Positions 60,866 to 64,000 of a stretch of DNA of 64,000 nt are shown one piece after another (the stretch's first letter is position 1; each line of letters opens with the position of its first letter). Under the pieces are notes generated by a model. The model did not search any database. It was not told where the DNA came from and was given only the letters and a program-made list of their open reading frames with translations. Origin of the DNA: Sipunculus nudus. Lineage: Eukaryota; Annelida; Sipuncula; Golfingiida; Sipunculidae. Both the position numbers and the translations under genes were made by a program. The stretch is from contig CM049309.1 of NCBI GenBank assembly GCA_026874595.1, positions 99,001 to 163,000 on the forward strand, in the 5' to 3' direction.

Positions 60866-63800
60866 TTTTTTATGCTTTACATGGCGGCACGGTTTATCAA
60901 CGAGGTCCACGTTCCTATGATCTACACGGCGGCACGGTTCAACAACGAGGGTCACTTTCCTATGCTCTACATGGCGAAACGGTTTATATACGAGGTTCAC
61001 TTTCCTATCCTCTACATGGCAGCATGGTTTATATACGAGGTTCACTTTCCTATGCTCTACACGGCGGCACGGTTCATATACGAAGTTCACTTTCCTATGC
61101 TCTTCATGGCGGCACGGTATATTTACGAGGTTCACTTTAATATGCTCTATACACGGCGGCACGGTTCAACAACGAGGTTCACTTTCCTATGCTCTACATG
61201 GCGACACGGTTTATATACGAGGTTCACTTTCCTATCCTCTTCACGGCGACACGGTTCAACAACGAGGTTCACTTTCCTATGCTCTAAACGGCGGCATGGT
61301 TCATATACGAGGTTCACTTTCCCATGCTTACATGGCGGCACGGTTCAACAACGAGGTTCACTTTCCTATGCTCTACACGGCGGCACGGTTCAACAACGAG
61401 GTTCACTCTCCTATCCTCTACACGGCGGCACGGTTCATATACGAGGTTCACTTTCCTATGCTCTACACGGCGGCACGGTTCATATACGAGGTTCACTTTC
61501 CTATGCTCAACACGGCGGCACGGTTCATATACGAGGTTCACTTTCCTATGCTCTACACGGCGGCACGGTTCATATACGAGGTTCACTTTCCTATGCTCTA
61601 CACGGCGGCACGGTTCATATACGAGGTTCACTTTCCTATGCTCTACACGGCGGCACGGTTCATATACGAGGTTCACTTTCCTATGCTCTACACGGCGGCA
61701 CGGTTCATATACGAGGTTCACTTTCCTATGCTCTACACGGCGGCACGGTTCATATACGAGGTTCACTTTCCTATGCTCTACACGGCGGCACGGTTCATAT
61801 ACGAGGTTCACTTTCCTATCCTCTACACGGCGGCACGGTTCAACAACGAGGTTCACTTTCCTATGCTCTTCACGGCGGCACTGTTCATATACGAAGTTCA
61901 CTTTCCTATGCTCTACACGGCGGCACTGTTCATATACGAAGTTCACTTTCCTATGCTCTACACGGCGGCACGGTTCATATACGAGGTTCACTTTCCTATG
62001 CTCTACACGGCGGCACGGTTCATATACGAGGTTCACTTTCCCATGCTCTACACGGCGGCACGGTTCATATACGAGGTTCACTTTCCTATGCTCTACACGG
62101 CGGCACGGTTCAACAACGAGGTTCACTCTCCTATCCTCTACACGGCGGCACGGTTCATATACGAGGTTCACTTTCCTATGCTCTACACGGCGGCACGGTT
62201 CATATACGAGGTTCACTTTCCTATGCTCAACACGGCGGCACGGTTCATATACGAGGTTCACTTTCCTATGCTCTACACGGCGGCACGGTTCATATACGAG
62301 GTTCACTTTCCTATGCTCTACACGGCGGCACGGTTCATATACGAGGTTCACTTTCCTATGCTCTACACGGCGGCACGGTTCATATACGAGGTTCACTTTC
62401 CTATGCTCTACACGGCGGCACGGTTCATTTACGAGGTTCACTTTCCTATGCTCTACACGGCGGCACGGTTCATATACAAGGTTCACTTTCCTATGCTCTA
62501 CACGGCGGCACGGTTCATATACGAGGTTCACTTTCCTATGCTCTACACGGCGGCACGGTTCATATACGAGGTTCACTTTCCTATGCTCTACACGGCGGCA
62601 CGGTTCATATACGAGGTACACTTTCCTATCCTCTACACGGCGGCACGGTTCAACAACGAGGTTCACTTTCCTATGCTCTTCACGGCGGCACTGTTCATAT
62701 ACGAAGTTCACTTTCCTATGCTCTACACGGCGGCACTGTTCATATACGAAGTTCACTTTCCTATGCTCTACACGGCGGCACGGTTCATATACGAGGTTCA
62801 CTTTCCTATGCTCTACACGGCGGCACGGTTCATATACGAGGTTCACTTTCCTATGCTCTACACGGCGGCACGGTTCATATACGAGGTTCACTTTCCTATG
62901 CTCTACACGGCGGCACGGTTCATATACGAGGTTCACTTTCCTTTGCTCTTCACGGCGGCACGGTTCATATACGAGGTTCACTTTCCTATGCTCTACACGG
63001 CGGCACGGTTCATATACGAAGTTCACTTTCCTATGCTCTACACGGCGGCACGGTTCATATACGAAGTTCACTTTCCTATGCTCTACACGGCGGCACGGTT
63101 CATATACGAGGTTCACTTTCCTATGCTCTACACGGCGGCACGGTTCATATACGAGGTTCACTTTCCTATGCTCTACATGGCGGCACGGTTCATATACGAG
63201 GTTCACTTTCCTATGCTCTACACGGCGGCACGGTTCATATACGAAGTTCATTTTCCTATCCTCTACACGGCGGCACGGTTCAACAACGAGGTTCACTTTC
63301 CTATGCTCTTCACGGCGGCACTGTTCATATACGAAGTTCACTTTCCTATGCTCTACACGGCGGCACGGTTCAAATACGAGGTTCACTTTCCTATGCTCTA
63401 CACGGCGGCACGGTTCATATACGAGGTTCACTTTCCTATGCTCTTCACGGCGGCACGGTTCATATACGAGGTTCACTTTCCTATGCTCTACACGGCGGCA
63501 CGGTTCATATACGAGGTTCACTATCCTATGCTCTACACGGCGGCACGGTTCATATACGAGGTTCACTTTCCTATGCTCTACACGGCGGCACGGTTCATAT
63601 ACGAGGTTCACTTTCCTATGCTCTACACGGCGGCACGGTTCATATACGAGGTTCACTTTCCTATGCTCTACACGGCGGCACGGTTCATATACGAGGTTCA
63701 CTTTCCTATGCTCTACACGGCGGCACGGTTCATATACGAAGTTCACTTTCCTATCCTCTACACGGCGGCACGGTTCATATACGAGGTTCACTTTCCTATG

Positions 63801-64000
63801 CTCTACACGGCGGCACGGTTCATATACGAGGTTCACTTTCCTATGCTCTACACGGCGGCACGGTTCATATACGAGGTTCACTTTCCTATGCTCTACACGG
63901 CGGCACGGTTCATATACGAGGTTCACTTTCCTATGCTCTACATGGCGGCACGGTTCATATACGAGGTTCACTTTCCTATGCTCTACACGGCGGCACGGTT
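60866..64000. repeat. 45-bp minisatellite with higher-order structure, running off the right edge
   Basis: About 69 units. The unit begins TTCACTTTCCTATGCTC and continues with CACGGCGGCACGG and a CATATACGAGG tail. From about 61390 to the edge the period is exactly 45 bp without an indel; the left ~500 bp has indels and more substitutions, as at array edges. Variant units (TTCAACAA, TATCCTC, GCTCTTC, ACTGTTC) recur in blocks 630, 720 and 810 bp apart. On the minus strand a frame of about 895 codons repeats RKVNLVYEPCRRVEH. All three plus frames are also open, because the unit has no stop in those frames. No start, splice signal or known domain supports a gene. Confidence 0.95.

Overview
This window looks like a repeat-dominated stretch of an invertebrate nuclear genome, most likely a marine bivalve mollusc or a close lophotrochozoan. 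The evidence is AT-rich intergenic DNA, intron-style splice signals, a decayed metazoan WDR81 exon, several animal retrotransposon classes, and dispersed repeats ending in a (GGAC)n-like microsatellite plus a hairpin, which I know from bivalve genomes. No bacterial-type operons, rRNA or CRISPR arrays are visible. I cannot name the species. Almost every open frame here belongs to a transposon or lies in a repeat, and I see no complete host gene.

Layout. 1-1150: a short tandem repeat, one possible host exon, and a dispersed repeat. 1155-5236: a long Helitron/HINE-like element built of ~274-bp and ~338-bp tandem monomers. 5516-6674 (minus): a broken WDR81-like BEACH exon, followed by a SINE-like piece and a perfect 21-bp hairpin. 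7729-18844 (minus): an almost intact-length Ty3/Gypsy LTR retrotransposon with two 322-bp LTRs, a matching 4-bp flank (CCAT), PBS and PPT. Its order is 5' LTR, PBS, an inserted 3.4-kb HINE-like element, an SGNH/GDSL-esterase-like ORF, gag, pol (protease, RT, RNase H, a PHD-like finger, integrase), PPT, 3' LTR. It is dead: it has frameshifts, stops, and lost catalytic residues in protease and integrase. 18880-21000: a SINE head, an 11-bp tandem repeat and a DIRS-type tyrosine recombinase fragment. 21798-38515: nested HINE-like elements of at least three families. One young 3.35-kb insertion splits an older element and so exposes the termini.

39500-44400: a ~790-bp satellite-like array with GGGCCCATG-rich cores. 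44660-50000: mostly single-copy AT-rich DNA with two weak gene-start or exon candidates and one minus-strand HINE end. 50040-51060: a degenerate repeat. 52500-53470: four 234-bp repeats. 53500-60860: AT-rich DNA with a ~300-bp duplication and two TIR-bounded MITEs. 60866-64000 and beyond: a 45-bp minisatellite of about 69 units with a higher-order period of roughly 14-18 units. It is open in four of six frames simply because the unit carries no stops there.

The genes do not work together as a pathway. The story is layered transposition. The most noteworthy points are the Gypsy element's two extra modules (SGNH-like ORF and PHD-like finger) with an in-frame UGA-CUA gag/pol junction, and a perfect GGTGGCGCCACC palindrome that recurs at monomer junctions of several otherwise different repeat families.
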